33,319 nt of DNA from Lachnospiraceae bacterium. Its GTDB lineage: Bacteria; Bacillota; Clostridia; Lachnospirales; Lachnospiraceae. The DNA lies in contig JAQXZD010000117.1 of assembly GCA_029227035.1 (NCBI GenBank), positions 1-33,319 of the forward strand, in the 5' to 3' direction. Both the position numbers and the translations under genes were made by a program. Shown here in pieces: positions 25,504-33,319 of this stretch (its first letter is position 1; the number at the start of each line of letters is the position of its first letter). The notes beneath the pieces were generated by a model. It saw nothing but the letters and a program-made list of their open reading frames with translations, searched no databases and was not told the origin of the DNA.

Positions 25504-27837
25504 TTATGGCAGCACCACCTGAATCTTTCCTTCCCCATCCACGAAAACACTGCTTAAAAGTACATTTCGCACAATTTCTCTTCGAATTGTCTGCTCCATA
25601 TCACGAAAGGATTCCAGCGCCTCCTTCTGGTACTCATATACCGGATTCCGCTGTGCCGAACTTCTTCCCATTACCGCCGACTGGAGCTGCTGCAAATAAT
25701 CCACCTGCTCCACCCATGCATCATCAATTGCCGTCAGTATGGCTTTTCTGATAAAACCGTTCATCACATCTTCCACCTTGAAGGATCTGGACTTTTTATA
25801 TAATTCATCCCATGCGCGTTTCTCAAGATACACTTCCACATCCTTTTTCCGTTTGAGATTTACGCTTCCGTCCGTATCCTTCAGTTCATAGGAGATATTA
25901 TCCAGAATATAACGGTTTATATCTGCCTGTGTCAATTCCTTTTTCTCCGTGACGAACTGCCGGATATTGCTCTTTGCCATCTCCAGAATTGTGGTTCTGT
26001 TAATAATTTTTCCATCCAGCAGACTGTTACGCATCGCATACATAAGCTCCCGCTGCTTTTGGAGTACCTGATCATACTCCACCGCCTGCTTTCTTGCCAT
26101 GACTGCGAATTCTTCCCCGACCCGCTGCGCCTCATCAATGATTTTCCTTTGCCTGCGCGGGCTCAGCTTCTTTTTCCCATCCAGATATTCTTCCAGATTG
26201 GACGGACCGTTCATCTGCACCACATCATCATAAAGCGAAACGTAAAAGCGGCTGAATCCCGGATCTCCCTGTCTGCCTGCCCTGCCTCGCACCTGACGCT
26301 CCTGTCTTACATTCTCCATGCGTCCGATTCCGATCACCGCCAGACCTCCAAGCTCCTTGACGCCCTCTCCCAGCTTGATATCCGTTCCTCGTCCCGCCAT
26401 GGAGGTTGCAACCGTTACCGCATTCCTCTGCCCGGCTTCGCTGATGATTTCCGCCTCCCAGAACACATTGTTGGCATTCAGTACATTGTGCGGAATCTTT
26501 TCTTCCAGCAGAAGTCTCGACATAATCTCCGTCTCCGCAATGGTCGACACCACAATCAAAACCGGCTGCCCCGTGCCGTGAATCCGCAGGACTTCCTCTA
26601 GCGCATCCTGAAACAGATCTACCCGGTCACTGTAATAATGATCCGGAAAATCCTTTCTCTGTACTGGGTAATTCGGAGGTATGACTATGACCTTTGCCCC
26701 ATATACCTCACGCAGCTCCTCGCTGGCATCCGATATGGTTCCGCTCATCCCAGACATCTTCTCAAAAAGCATAAACAGATTCTTGTAAGTGATGGATGCC
26801 ATCGAACGGTTCTCCATAGTAGGCTGCATTCTCTCCTTGACTTCCAGTGCCTGATGCTGTCCTCCCCTTAACTTCACTCCCGGGAGCATGCGTCCGGAAC
26901 TGTTGTCCAGAAGCACCAGTTCCCCGTTCCCGGAAATCATATAATCTCTCTCCCGTTCAAAGAGCGTATGCGCCCGAAGCGCCAGTATCACATGACGGTT
27001 AATCTCGAAGTATTTTTTTCCATAAAAATTGTCAATCCTGAAAAATTCCTCGGCACGTTTTACGCCATCTTCCGTAAGCCAGACTTTTTTATCCTCCACC
27101 ACATAGTCAAGTTCTTCCTCCAGCGTGGTCACAAAGAAATCCGCAAGCTCATAGAGGTTCGACTGGACACGCGGCGCACCGGATATCACAAGAGGCGTCT
27201 GTGCCGCATCCAGAAGCACCGAATCCGCCTCGTCAATAATCACAAAATAAAGCTCCCGCAGAAAGCGCTCCTCCGCCGTCTTGACCAGATTATTCAAAAG
27301 GTAATCAAAACCGAACACTCCATGAGTGGTGTAGACAATATCCGAATCGTATATTTCCTTTTTCTCTGCGTTTGTAAACCGCTTATCCGCCTGTTTACTG
27401 ACACCTGCCGCAACGGTGAGTCCCATGAACCGGTATACCTGTCCCATCTCCTCACAGTCTCGGAGTGCCAGATATTCATTGGTGGTCATAAGAATCGTAC
27501 TTTTTCCGGTCAGTGCATTCAGATACAGAGGCATCGTTGCCACCAGTGTCTTTCCCTCGCCCGTATTCATTTCTGCCAGATACCCCTGATGAAGCGCAAT
27601 CGCACCAAGCACCTGCACATCATACGGAAATTTTCCAAGAATCCGGTAATCCGCCTCACAGACTGCCGCATATGCCTCCGGCAGCATATGATTCAGCTTC
27701 TCTCCCTTTTTCAGTCTTTCCTTAAATTCTACCGTCAGATGTGTCAATTGCTCATCCGTCAGTGCACGCATTCTGTCTTTGTGTTTTCTGACCTTACGAA
27801 GGATTCTATTCAGTTGTTTGATCTTTTTTGTCTGCAT
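25504..27837 (-). CDS. secA2: Accessory Sec translocase ATPase SecA2
   Basis: Motor ATPase dedicated to export of the glycosylated SRR adhesin. At 777 residues it is shorter than housekeeping SecA and lacks the C-terminal zinc-binding Cys motif, as usual for SecA2. Seen: 'AEMNTGEGKTLVATMP' (Walker A, 93-97), 'GFDYLLNN', 'VIIDEADSVLLDAAQTPL' (Walker B, 202-205), 'ATSMAGRGTDIKLG' and 'QVRGRAGRQGDPG'. The ATG overlaps the end of asp3 by 32 bases. The neighbours secY2, asp1-3, gtfA and gtfB define the SecA2-SecY2 type. Confidence 0.96.
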   Translation of the reverse strand: MQTKKIKQLNRILRKVRKHKDRMRALTDEQLTHLTVEFKERLKKGEKLNHMLPEAYAAVCEADYRILGKFPYDVQVLGAIALHQGYLAEMNTGEGKTLVATMPLYLNALTGKSTILMTTNEYLALRDCEEMGQVYRFMGLTVAAGVSKQADKRFTNAEKKEIYDSDIVYTTHGVFGFDYLLNNLVKTAEERFLRELYFVIIDEADSVLLDAAQTPLVISGAPRVQSNLYELADFFVTTLEEELDYVVEDKKVWLTEDGVKRAEEFFRIDNFYGKKYFEINRHVILALRAHTLFERERDYMISGNGELVLLDNSSGRMLPGVKLRGGQHQALEVKERMQPTMENRSMASITYKNLFMLFEKMSGMSGTISDASEELREVYGAKVIVIPPNYPVQRKDFPDHYYSDRVDLFQDALEEVLRIHGTGQPVLIVVSTIAETEIMSRLLLEEKIPHNVLNANNVFWEAEIISEAGQRNAVTVATSMAGRGTDIKLGEGVKELGGLAVIGIGRMENVRQERQVRGRAGRQGDPGFSRFYVSLYDDVVQMNGPSNLEEYLDGKKKLSPRRQRKIIDEAQRVGEEFAVMARKQAVEYDQVLQKQRELMYAMRNSLLDGKIINRTTILEMAKSNIRQFVTEKKELTQADINRYILDNISYELKDTDGSVNLKRKKDVEVYLEKRAWDELYKKSRSFKVEDVMNGFIRKAILTAIDDAWVEQVDYLQQLQSAVMGRSSAQRNPVYEYQKEALESFRDMEQTIRREIVRNVLLSSVFVDGEGKIQVVLP

Positions 27838-28270
27838 CTTCGTCCGTCATCTCCCAAATCACCATAGAATGAAAATGAAACTCCGTCACGCCGCCATTGA
27901 TAAGCTGAATCTCATAACTGTATGTCTTAAGGGGACACTGAAAATCCGTGACCCGGTCACGAATATTCAGATATCCCGCTTCATTCCCATACCGGTCATA
28001 AAACACAAGCCGCACCAGACAATGCTGTCCCTTTGGCACATCCATGTGGATGGAAAGCCGGTATCTGCTCTCTCCGTCTATCATCGGAAGCGCCGGTTCG
28101 ATATGCTGCATCTGAAAATTTGTCTTGGAATACCATCTCTTAATTATGGTTCCGGCCGGCATTCTGCTGTTTTTAAATTCAACATCCTCCGCATCATGAA
28201 AAATCACCTTGGAACCGTACAAATAAGTATCCGAGCAATACTCACTCCAACCAATCTTCCAATTTGCCAT
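27806..28270 (-). CDS. asp3: Accessory Sec protein Asp3
   Basis: 154-residue soluble protein; in streptococci Asp3 joins Asp1 and Asp2 in a complex that guides the adhesin to SecA2 at the membrane. Seen are the small beta-sandwich features 'YLYGSKVIFHDAEDVEFKN', 'LVRLVFYDRYGNEAG' and 'TYSYEIQLINGGVTEFHFHS', typical of Asp3. Its ATG comes immediately after the asp2 stop codon, and its 3' end overlaps secA2. It is weakly conserved in sequence, and position in the operon strongly supports the call. Confidence 0.9.
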   Translation of the reverse strand: MANWKIGWSEYCSDTYLYGSKVIFHDAEDVEFKNSRMPAGTIIKRWYSKTNFQMQHIEPALPMIDGESRYRLSIHMDVPKGQHCLVRLVFYDRYGNEAGYLNIRDRVTDFQCPLKTYSYEIQLINGGVTEFHFHSMVIWEMTDEDADKKDQTTE

Positions 28271-29776
28271 CTACTCTGTATCCTTTCTGTTATAGTCGTT
28301 CTCAAGAACCATATGATACTGATTGACAAACCATCTGACAATCTCCTGCGTATTATCATTATGCCTTCCGTGAATGCCCTTTCCATATATCTGCGCGCCA
28401 TCGGATTGCAGATGAGTCAGAAACATGTCATAGGCATCTGTATCGTAATCATCCTCCAGCATATAGGCAATGATAAATTTTGTTCTTCCCCAGTCACAAG
28501 AATCAAATTTGTCCCAGAACCTCTCATTCAGCCGCCGGACTGCATCATCATCCATGCCGCCCCCTTCTCTTTGCAGCACATCCAGAGAAGTCGGAAATCC
28601 GCCGGGACGCAGATACTGTTCATTTGCGGAAACATTTCCGATACTTGCCAGCGGCTTTCCCAGAATAATTGCATGAGGCCTGATATCACAGCCATAATAT
28701 ACCGCAGCGGTGGAACCCATGGAAAGTCCCGATAAAATCACCTGCTCCGAGCTAAAATTCAGTTTTTTCATATATTTTTTCAGGATGTCCGCAAGAAGCT
28801 TCTCATACTCCGCAGAACCCAGATAAAAGCTTCCGCCCTCCAGCCTTGCTTCCGAAATCAGCAGAAACGGACAACCCATTTTCCGCATCATATTGTATCC
28901 TTCGAAGCCTTCCATGGTCTTATAGCCGGAAAAATAGACATTCAGCGGTGGCTTTCTGTCACCCGGATCAAAATAGGCAAAGATTTCTTCCCTCTTTGAA
29001 GTGACATAACGAACCCCACCCGGCAGGAAATGTCCGTGGCTTCCTCTGGAATAACGGTCATGAAGCGCAATAATCCGAAGCTTTCCCTCGCCCTTTGCGC
29101 TGATGGAAGCAAAAATCGGTCCGTCTCCATGATTTCCCTCAATATGCACCACCTGCTCAAGCTGTGTTTCGTCAAATCTCCAATGATTAATTACCTTTGA
29201 GAGACTTCCCGATTGCAGTTGCGTAATTTCCAGCTCTATCTCCACATTCGCATCTTTCTGATACTCCAGCCATAAATCAATCATCTGGTTTTTTCTGACC
29301 GGTATATTATTTCGCCAGAAAGCAATCTGCTTCATTTCGCTGCCGAAATCTCCTTCCAGATTCACGGCATAATTGCCGTCCCACCAGACCGTTCCCCGAA
29401 AGCTTTGCGCCAGTTCCAGATTCTTCAGATTGTATTTTTCTCCGTAAGAAGCAGGAAAATAAAAGCGAAGCTCCTGCGACAAAAATTTCTGCATCTGCTC
29501 TTCCGGTATGATTTTTCCGTAACAGCACCCGCACAATTCCCGCAGTCTGTCCGTAAATTCCACATTCTCCGTAAGAAACAACGTGTATGCTTTCGTCACC
29601 TGCCGCAGGGGCTCATACTCATCCTCCATAGGCTGCCTGCCAATAAAAACCGCATCATAAGGATTCCCATCGGTTTCCTTAAAATGCCTTGCATAAATCC
29701 ACTCTGCTTCCTTTGGAATCACATAGCGATTATTCCAGTCTTCAGTTCCCAACTGTAATACACGAATCTTATCCAA
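28271..29776 (-). CDS. asp2: Accessory Sec protein Asp2, putative glycan O-acetyltransferase
   Basis: Asp2 is required for adhesin export and also O-acetylates GlcNAc on the adhesin. The 501 residues have a beta-rich N-terminal half and an alpha/beta-hydrolase C-terminal half. The nucleophile motif 'GLSMGS' places Ser at 352; 'YMLEDDYD' (Glu441) and 'HGRHND' (His472) can complete the triad, with the Glu-His spacing close to that of the S. gordonii enzyme (as I recall it). So the enzyme is probably active. The start is TTG 29774-29776, overlapping the asp1 stop; the ribosome binding site is weak, so translation is probably coupled. Confidence 0.93.
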   Translation of the reverse strand: MDKIRVLQLGTEDWNNRYVIPKEAEWIYARHFKETDGNPYDAVFIGRQPMEDEYEPLRQVTKAYTLFLTENVEFTDRLRELCGCCYGKIIPEEQMQKFLSQELRFYFPASYGEKYNLKNLELAQSFRGTVWWDGNYAVNLEGDFGSEMKQIAFWRNNIPVRKNQMIDLWLEYQKDANVEIELEITQLQSGSLSKVINHWRFDETQLEQVVHIEGNHGDGPIFASISAKGEGKLRIIALHDRYSRGSHGHFLPGGVRYVTSKREEIFAYFDPGDRKPPLNVYFSGYKTMEGFEGYNMMRKMGCPFLLISEARLEGGSFYLGSAEYEKLLADILKKYMKKLNFSSEQVILSGLSMGSTAAVYYGCDIRPHAIILGKPLASIGNVSANEQYLRPGGFPTSLDVLQREGGGMDDDAVRRLNERFWDKFDSCDWGRTKFIIAYMLEDDYDTDAYDMFLTHLQSDGAQIYGKGIHGRHNDNTQEIVRWFVNQYHMVLENDYNRKDTE

Positions 29777-31304
29777 CGAACTCTATAACCTCTCTCCATT
29801 TATCCAACAGTACACTTGTCGTAAATCTCTTTCCTATCTCGTAAGAAGCCACCACTGCCTGATTCCAGTTGGCCAGACCGTCCAGATAATAATCCAGAAA
29901 CTGCGGAAGCTGTGCCGTGTTTTTTAAAACCCTTCCGTTCTTTCCATCCTCAATAAACTGGGTTTCCCTGCATACAATCTGCGGTATTCCCATACTGATT
30001 GCCGTAATCTGCAGATACAGTTCCGGAAGCTTACGCAGATCCACAAGCAGTATCTGTTCCCTCATGCATTTGCTTACCGTAAGTTCATCCACACACTGTT
30101 CTGCGAAAAATCGTGACGCAAGCTTTCCCGGAAGCCTCTCCGCTTTAAGAGCACTTGCCGTTCTGCTTAAAATCTGCTCCGGACGGTCATACTCCGCTTT
30201 TCTGGTAAGCAGATGCACCTCTGCCCTGTTGTTTTTCAACAGATACTTTCCAAGCTGAACCACCAGCTCCACAAAACCGTCATCCTCGATTCCATCCACC
30301 GCTACCAGAATCTTCTGCACACTGAGCTGTCTGCTGATTCCCGGATCCACTCTGGAATCATAAGGGGTAATATCCATGATCTTATGTGCGAGTGTTCTGT
30401 CCATCTCCACAATCGCTTTTGTGTTCTCCTGCGAATCTGTAATGATATAGTTTGCCTCTCTTATCATTCCCATCACTTCCGGATGCTCCGTGATGCGATA
30501 ACGATCCATGTAAAAAGAGAGAATTGTCTTTCTCTGCATCATGATTTTTTCTATAAAATGCACATGCAGCCCATGCATGGCAACACAGAAGATATCCTTC
30601 TCCTCCGTGAGCCGCACATAAGAAAGAAATACCTCTTCAATGACCTCCTCCAGACAATCATAGTCCAGTCTGGAAAAACGTTTCTTCTGTTCTTCGTCAC
30701 CGTAACTGAGCAGATAATCCGGATACTTTGGATTAATCTCCACATGTCCGTCAGATTCGAAATACCGAAGTTTCCAGACTCCATTCTCCATCAGATAATC
30801 CCGATACACCGGTTTTCCGTCTTCATAAATGACGGTGGCAGACACAAAACCTCTGTCATCATAAATATTTCGCCTGCATATCTGTTCATCCTGATACATA
30901 TCAATACGAATCAGATTGCCGTCCTCACCAAATTCAAGCTGCGCATATTTCTTTCCCCTGCGCATCGCCACCACCACAAAGGGCGTATACAAATACTCAA
31001 TATCCTCCGGCCAGGTCAGACTGTGAAACGAAAAAACACGCACTTTTCTTCTTTGTATCTCCTGAATCGCATCAAAACACGACCAGTATGGTGCATGGTA
31101 AACGCTCTGCCGGTGCAGAAAATGTCTGAAATTCGGTGCATGTCCCAAAAGCAGAATACGATAAGGGCTGAATTGGCTTCTGTGAAACAACTGCATATGC
31201 TTCACTGTATCGTCAAACTCCGTGTGCATTCTCCGCTCCTGCCAGCTCTGCTCCCGTTCACTCCATTCATTTTCCCGATACCACGCCGGAACAAAATAAA
31301 CCAT
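29769..31304 (-). CDS. asp1: Accessory Sec protein Asp1
   Basis: Asp1 has a glycosyltransferase-like GT-B fold without known activity and forms the Asp1-3 complex. The 511 residues start 'MVYFVPAWYRENEWS', characteristic of Asp1, and have 'QFIEDGKNGRVL' near the C terminus, the same motif as in GtfA, consistent with descent from a glycosyltransferase. ATG 31304 follows AGGAG, 11 bases after secY2. Confidence 0.94.
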   Translation of the reverse strand: MVYFVPAWYRENEWSEREQSWQERRMHTEFDDTVKHMQLFHRSQFSPYRILLLGHAPNFRHFLHRQSVYHAPYWSCFDAIQEIQRRKVRVFSFHSLTWPEDIEYLYTPFVVVAMRRGKKYAQLEFGEDGNLIRIDMYQDEQICRRNIYDDRGFVSATVIYEDGKPVYRDYLMENGVWKLRYFESDGHVEINPKYPDYLLSYGDEEQKKRFSRLDYDCLEEVIEEVFLSYVRLTEEKDIFCVAMHGLHVHFIEKIMMQRKTILSFYMDRYRITEHPEVMGMIREANYIITDSQENTKAIVEMDRTLAHKIMDITPYDSRVDPGISRQLSVQKILVAVDGIEDDGFVELVVQLGKYLLKNNRAEVHLLTRKAEYDRPEQILSRTASALKAERLPGKLASRFFAEQCVDELTVSKCMREQILLVDLRKLPELYLQITAISMGIPQIVCRETQFIEDGKNGRVLKNTAQLPQFLDYYLDGLANWNQAVVASYEIGKRFTTSVLLDKWREVIEFVG

Positions 31305-31315
31305 AATACTGTCTC

Positions 31316-32521
31316 CTATATAAACATCCGGTATGAATCAAAACTTTTTATCGCCTGATATTCCCTGCCCAACGTACACCACATACCGGTCAAAAGCATC
31401 ATTGAGGACGGAAGCATCACCAGAGTTGACTCCATACTGCCCCGGTACTGAAGCAGAAGAGGCACCCCGAGACACATGCTCATAATCGTCGCGCTGAAGA
31501 AACTGATAATACAAAGTTTTCCCGCCAGATATCTTCTGGTATCCCTTCCTGCATGAATATTCAGCAGACAGTCTCCACTTTTCAAAAACTGCTCCGTAAG
31601 CTCCTTCGGATTTACCAGAATAAAGGAAAAAACAATCGTCAAAACATAGATAATCCCTATATATACTCCGATTCCAAGCGGCTTTGTCAGTACCATATTT
31701 TCATTCCACCAGGCTATCCTTTCACTTCCCGGAAACAGCATTGCCAAGCCTGTTCCGATAAGTTGCGGCAACATAAAAAATGCCGTGGAGAACATCACCG
31801 GCATCGTACCGATCGGGTTTAACTTGATTGCCAGATAATTCTTATCCGCATAAATATTATGTATGGAAATTCTCTGCAGCGGGATACGAAATTCCGCATT
31901 CTCCATAAATACAATTACCAAAACAACCGCCGCTGAGATCACGAGCGGAAGCCCCATCTCTTTTAAGGTATGTCCCTGCAAAGTTGCAACAATTCCGTCA
32001 ATGATATTCATATAAATAAGTGCCGTCTGCCCGCCGATTCCATACTTTCTGTTTCTCTCCGAAAGCCACAGAATAATCATAACGCCGGTCACCATCTGCA
32101 AAACGGTAATCCCCTGCGCCAACAGAAGCTCTTTTCCGACTGCCTTATATTCCAGTTCCCGCACATGAAAAGCTGCCTGAATTACGGCAATAAGCAAGGT
32201 TCCGGCAAGGATCATTTTGTTCATTTTTTGCATGGACACCCGTTCATTTGTCCCTGCTTTTTTGTATGCAGCATACACCTGTATAAATATCGAGGACAGC
32301 ATATACGGAGAAACTCCAATTGCAAACAGGGAATACCGGTAAGTATCTCCCCCGATAATCTGCATCAGAAGATCCTCTGCACTGATAGTCTTATCTATGT
32401 ATGCCGCTGTATCAATGCCGTACAGAGGAATCTCCCTTCCCGCCAGATACAGAAGCAAAATCAAAAAAGTATATAAAAGTTTATATTTTACGATACTGGT
32501 CTTTTTTTCCAACTTACTCAA
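31316..32521 (-). CDS. secY2: Accessory Sec channel SecY2
   Basis: Dedicated translocation channel for the SRR adhesin. The 401 residues show about ten membrane helices and SecY family features: 'YLAGREIPLYGID' at the first helix, 'IFIQVYAAYKKAG', 'GIGGQTALIYMNIIDGI', 'NPIGTMPVMFSTAFFMLPQ' and the terminal helices. It is shorter than SecY1 and has reduced cytoplasmic loops, as for SecY2. The start is TTG 32519-32521 with only a weak GAGAG upstream; an in-frame TGA shortly upstream limits other choices. It follows the adhesin gene by 65 bases. Confidence 0.95.
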   Translation of the reverse strand: MSKLEKKTSIVKYKLLYTFLILLLYLAGREIPLYGIDTAAYIDKTISAEDLLMQIIGGDTYRYSLFAIGVSPYMLSSIFIQVYAAYKKAGTNERVSMQKMNKMILAGTLLIAVIQAAFHVRELEYKAVGKELLLAQGITVLQMVTGVMIILWLSERNRKYGIGGQTALIYMNIIDGIVATLQGHTLKEMGLPLVISAAVVLVIVFMENAEFRIPLQRISIHNIYADKNYLAIKLNPIGTMPVMFSTAFFMLPQLIGTGLAMLFPGSERIAWWNENMVLTKPLGIGVYIGIIYVLTIVFSFILVNPKELTEQFLKSGDCLLNIHAGRDTRRYLAGKLCIISFFSATIMSMCLGVPLLLQYRGSMESTLVMLPSSMMLLTGMWCTLGREYQAIKSFDSYRMFI

Positions 32522-32542
32522 ATCTGTTCTCTCTCATACAAA

Positions 32543-32578
32543 GGAATGACCACCTCATCCGAAGCGGCCATTTCCATT
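32543..32578 (-). terminator. Hairpin between adhesin gene and secY2, possible leaky terminator
   Basis: GGAATGACCA (32543-32552) pairs with GGCCATTTCC (32566-32575), nine pairs with one bulge and one G-U, with a loop of about 13 nt. On the minus strand it is followed by TTTGTATG, a poor T-tract. It may lower secY2-asp-secA2 expression relative to the abundant adhesin, or protect the adhesin mRNA end. Confidence 0.42.
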
Positions 32579-32586
32579 TTCATCTT

Positions 32587-33319
32587 TTATTTTTCAGTGG
32601 AGTCATCTTTCTTCTTTTTCTTTCTTCCTGCTCCAAACAGACCTGCCACGGCTGCAATTGCCGTTCCTGCCCATGTCAGCGGAAGCGTGTCTCCTGTCTC
32701 CGGATTGCCTGATAACGGAACATCCTCATCCTCTATGTCTACCGTTTCCTCCGGATCGGTCACCGCAAGCGGTACCGGTGGTTCATCAATATCTACAAGT
32801 TCCTCTTCTTCCGGCGCATCCGTTGTTGGAACATCCTCATCCGGGATATCCGTTGTCGGAACATCCTCATCCGGAATTTCTATCGTCTCACTGGTGCTGG
32901 AGCTGTTCGAAGTACTGGTACTCTCACTGGTACTTTCGCTCGAATAACTCGTGCTGCGGCTGGTACTGTTCGAAGTGCTGGTGCTACCGCTGTTTGAGGT
33001 ACTATTTGATGCGCTCCTGCTCTCACTGCTTGATGCACTCTGACTCTGACTTGTACTTGCCGATGTACTCTGGCTCGTTGAAGTGCTCTGACTTAAACTT
33101 GTACTCGTTGATTCACTTTCACTGCTTGAAATGCTCTCGCTCACACTTGTACTCGTCGATTCACTTTCACTTGCTGATACGCTCTCGCTTACACTTGTGC
33201 TCGTCGATTCACTCTCACTGACGCTCGTACTCGTTGATTCACTTTCACTGCTTGAAATACTCTCGCTCACACTTGCACTGGTCGATTCACTCTCACTTAC
33301 GCTCGTACTCGTTGATTCA
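32587..33319 (-). CDS. Serine-rich repeat (SRR) surface adhesin, C-terminal part (5'-partial)
   Basis: Cell-wall glycoprotein that is the presumed cargo of the neighbouring aSec system. The frame runs open through the right edge, so the signal peptide and binding domain are not visible; the GTG at 33270 is an internal codon. The 244 visible codons contain about 140 residues of Ser/Thr/Glu repeats ('SESESTSTSVSE' units), a duplicated acidic linker ('IPDEDVPTTD' twice), 'VDIEDEDVPLSG', and the wall anchor NPETGD, followed by a hydrophobic helix and a basic tail 'GRKKKKKDDSTEK'. The motif has Asn in place of the Leu of LPXTG. Confidence 0.93.
   Translation of the reverse strand, partial: ESTSTSVSESESTSASVSESISSSESESTSTSVSESESTSTSVSESVSASESESTSTSVSESISSSESESTSTSLSQSTSTSQSTSASTSQSQSASSSESRSASNSTSNSGSTSTSNSTSRSTSYSSESTSESTSTSNSSSTSETIEIPDEDVPTTDIPDEDVPTTDAPEEEELVDIDEPPVPLAVTDPEETVDIEDEDVPLSGNPETGDTLPLTWAGTAIAAVAGLFGAGRKKKKKDDSTEK
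32822..32881 (-). repeat. Tandem 30-bp duplication encoding the acidic linker
   Basis: Two adjacent 30-bp copies share 'ggaacatcctcatccgg' and encode 'IPDEDVPTTD'-like decapeptides just before the wall-anchor region of the adhesin. Confidence 0.8.
32890..33319 (-). repeat. Ser-rich coding repeats of the adhesin
   Basis: Short degenerate units of about 12-36 bp encode 'STSVSESE'-like peptides, most regular at 33100-33319, where units such as 'ctcgttgattcactttcact' recur, and degenerate towards 32890. They continue beyond the right edge, so the total length is unknown and such arrays are often misassembled. Confidence 0.85.

Noticed and set aside
30213-31358. 381-codon plus-strand frame
   Set aside because: Lies fully antisense to asp1 and part of secY2, has no family motifs, and its composition (His/Ile/Arg-rich) is that of a shadow frame. 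The same holds for the long plus-strand frames at 17684-18823 and 26968-28735.

Overview
The window looks like chromosome from a spore-forming member of the Clostridia, most likely Lachnospiraceae. The evidence is a complete spoIIIAA-AH operon, a SpoIIM-like gene beside a NUDIX gene (as in Bacillus), RNase Y, a Gram-positive LexA box at recA, and strong AGGAGG ribosome binding sites. The assignment comes from gene content and protein style only; no search was run. Apart from a 5'-truncated DAHP synthase at the left edge, every gene lies on the minus strand, so operons read from right to left.

Left third (1-11.1 kb): the end of a DAHP synthase, then convergent to it a soluble [FeFe]-hydrogenase-like/chemotaxis-transducer fusion whose ferredoxin domain is broken by one in-frame TAG. 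Next come a SpoIIM-like membrane protein with an ADP-ribose pyrophosphatase, RNase Y, an AT-rich patch with a secreted BspA-type leucine-rich-repeat protein, recA-recX under an SOS box, and prfC-trxA.

Middle (11.1-21.5 kb): the spoIIIA operon (mother-cell half of the feeding-tube channel in the engulfed forespore), then argS with a strong terminator. argS is the last gene of a compact type IV filament-like operon: a GspF/PilC platform protein, four small single-pass pilin-like proteins and a PilT-type ATPase. No PilB-type ATPase and no prepilin peptidase are present in the window.

Right third (21.5-33.3 kb): a secreted transglutaminase-like protein followed by an unusual, highly folded intergenic element of about 185 nt. 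Upstream of them is a nearly complete accessory Sec (aSec) locus in the streptococcal/staphylococcal order: serine-rich-repeat (SRR) adhesin, secY2, asp1, asp2, asp3, secA2, gtfA, gtfB. The genes are tightly packed, several of them overlapping. The adhesin enters from the right edge; only its Ser/Thr-rich end, an acidic linker and an NPETG-type wall anchor are visible. By homology GtfA/GtfB would add GlcNAc to the Ser/Thr repeats, Asp2 would modify the glycan, Asp1-3 would deliver the protein, and SecA2/SecY2 would export it for sortase anchoring. A dedicated glycoprotein export system in a spore-forming clostridium is the most notable content of this window.
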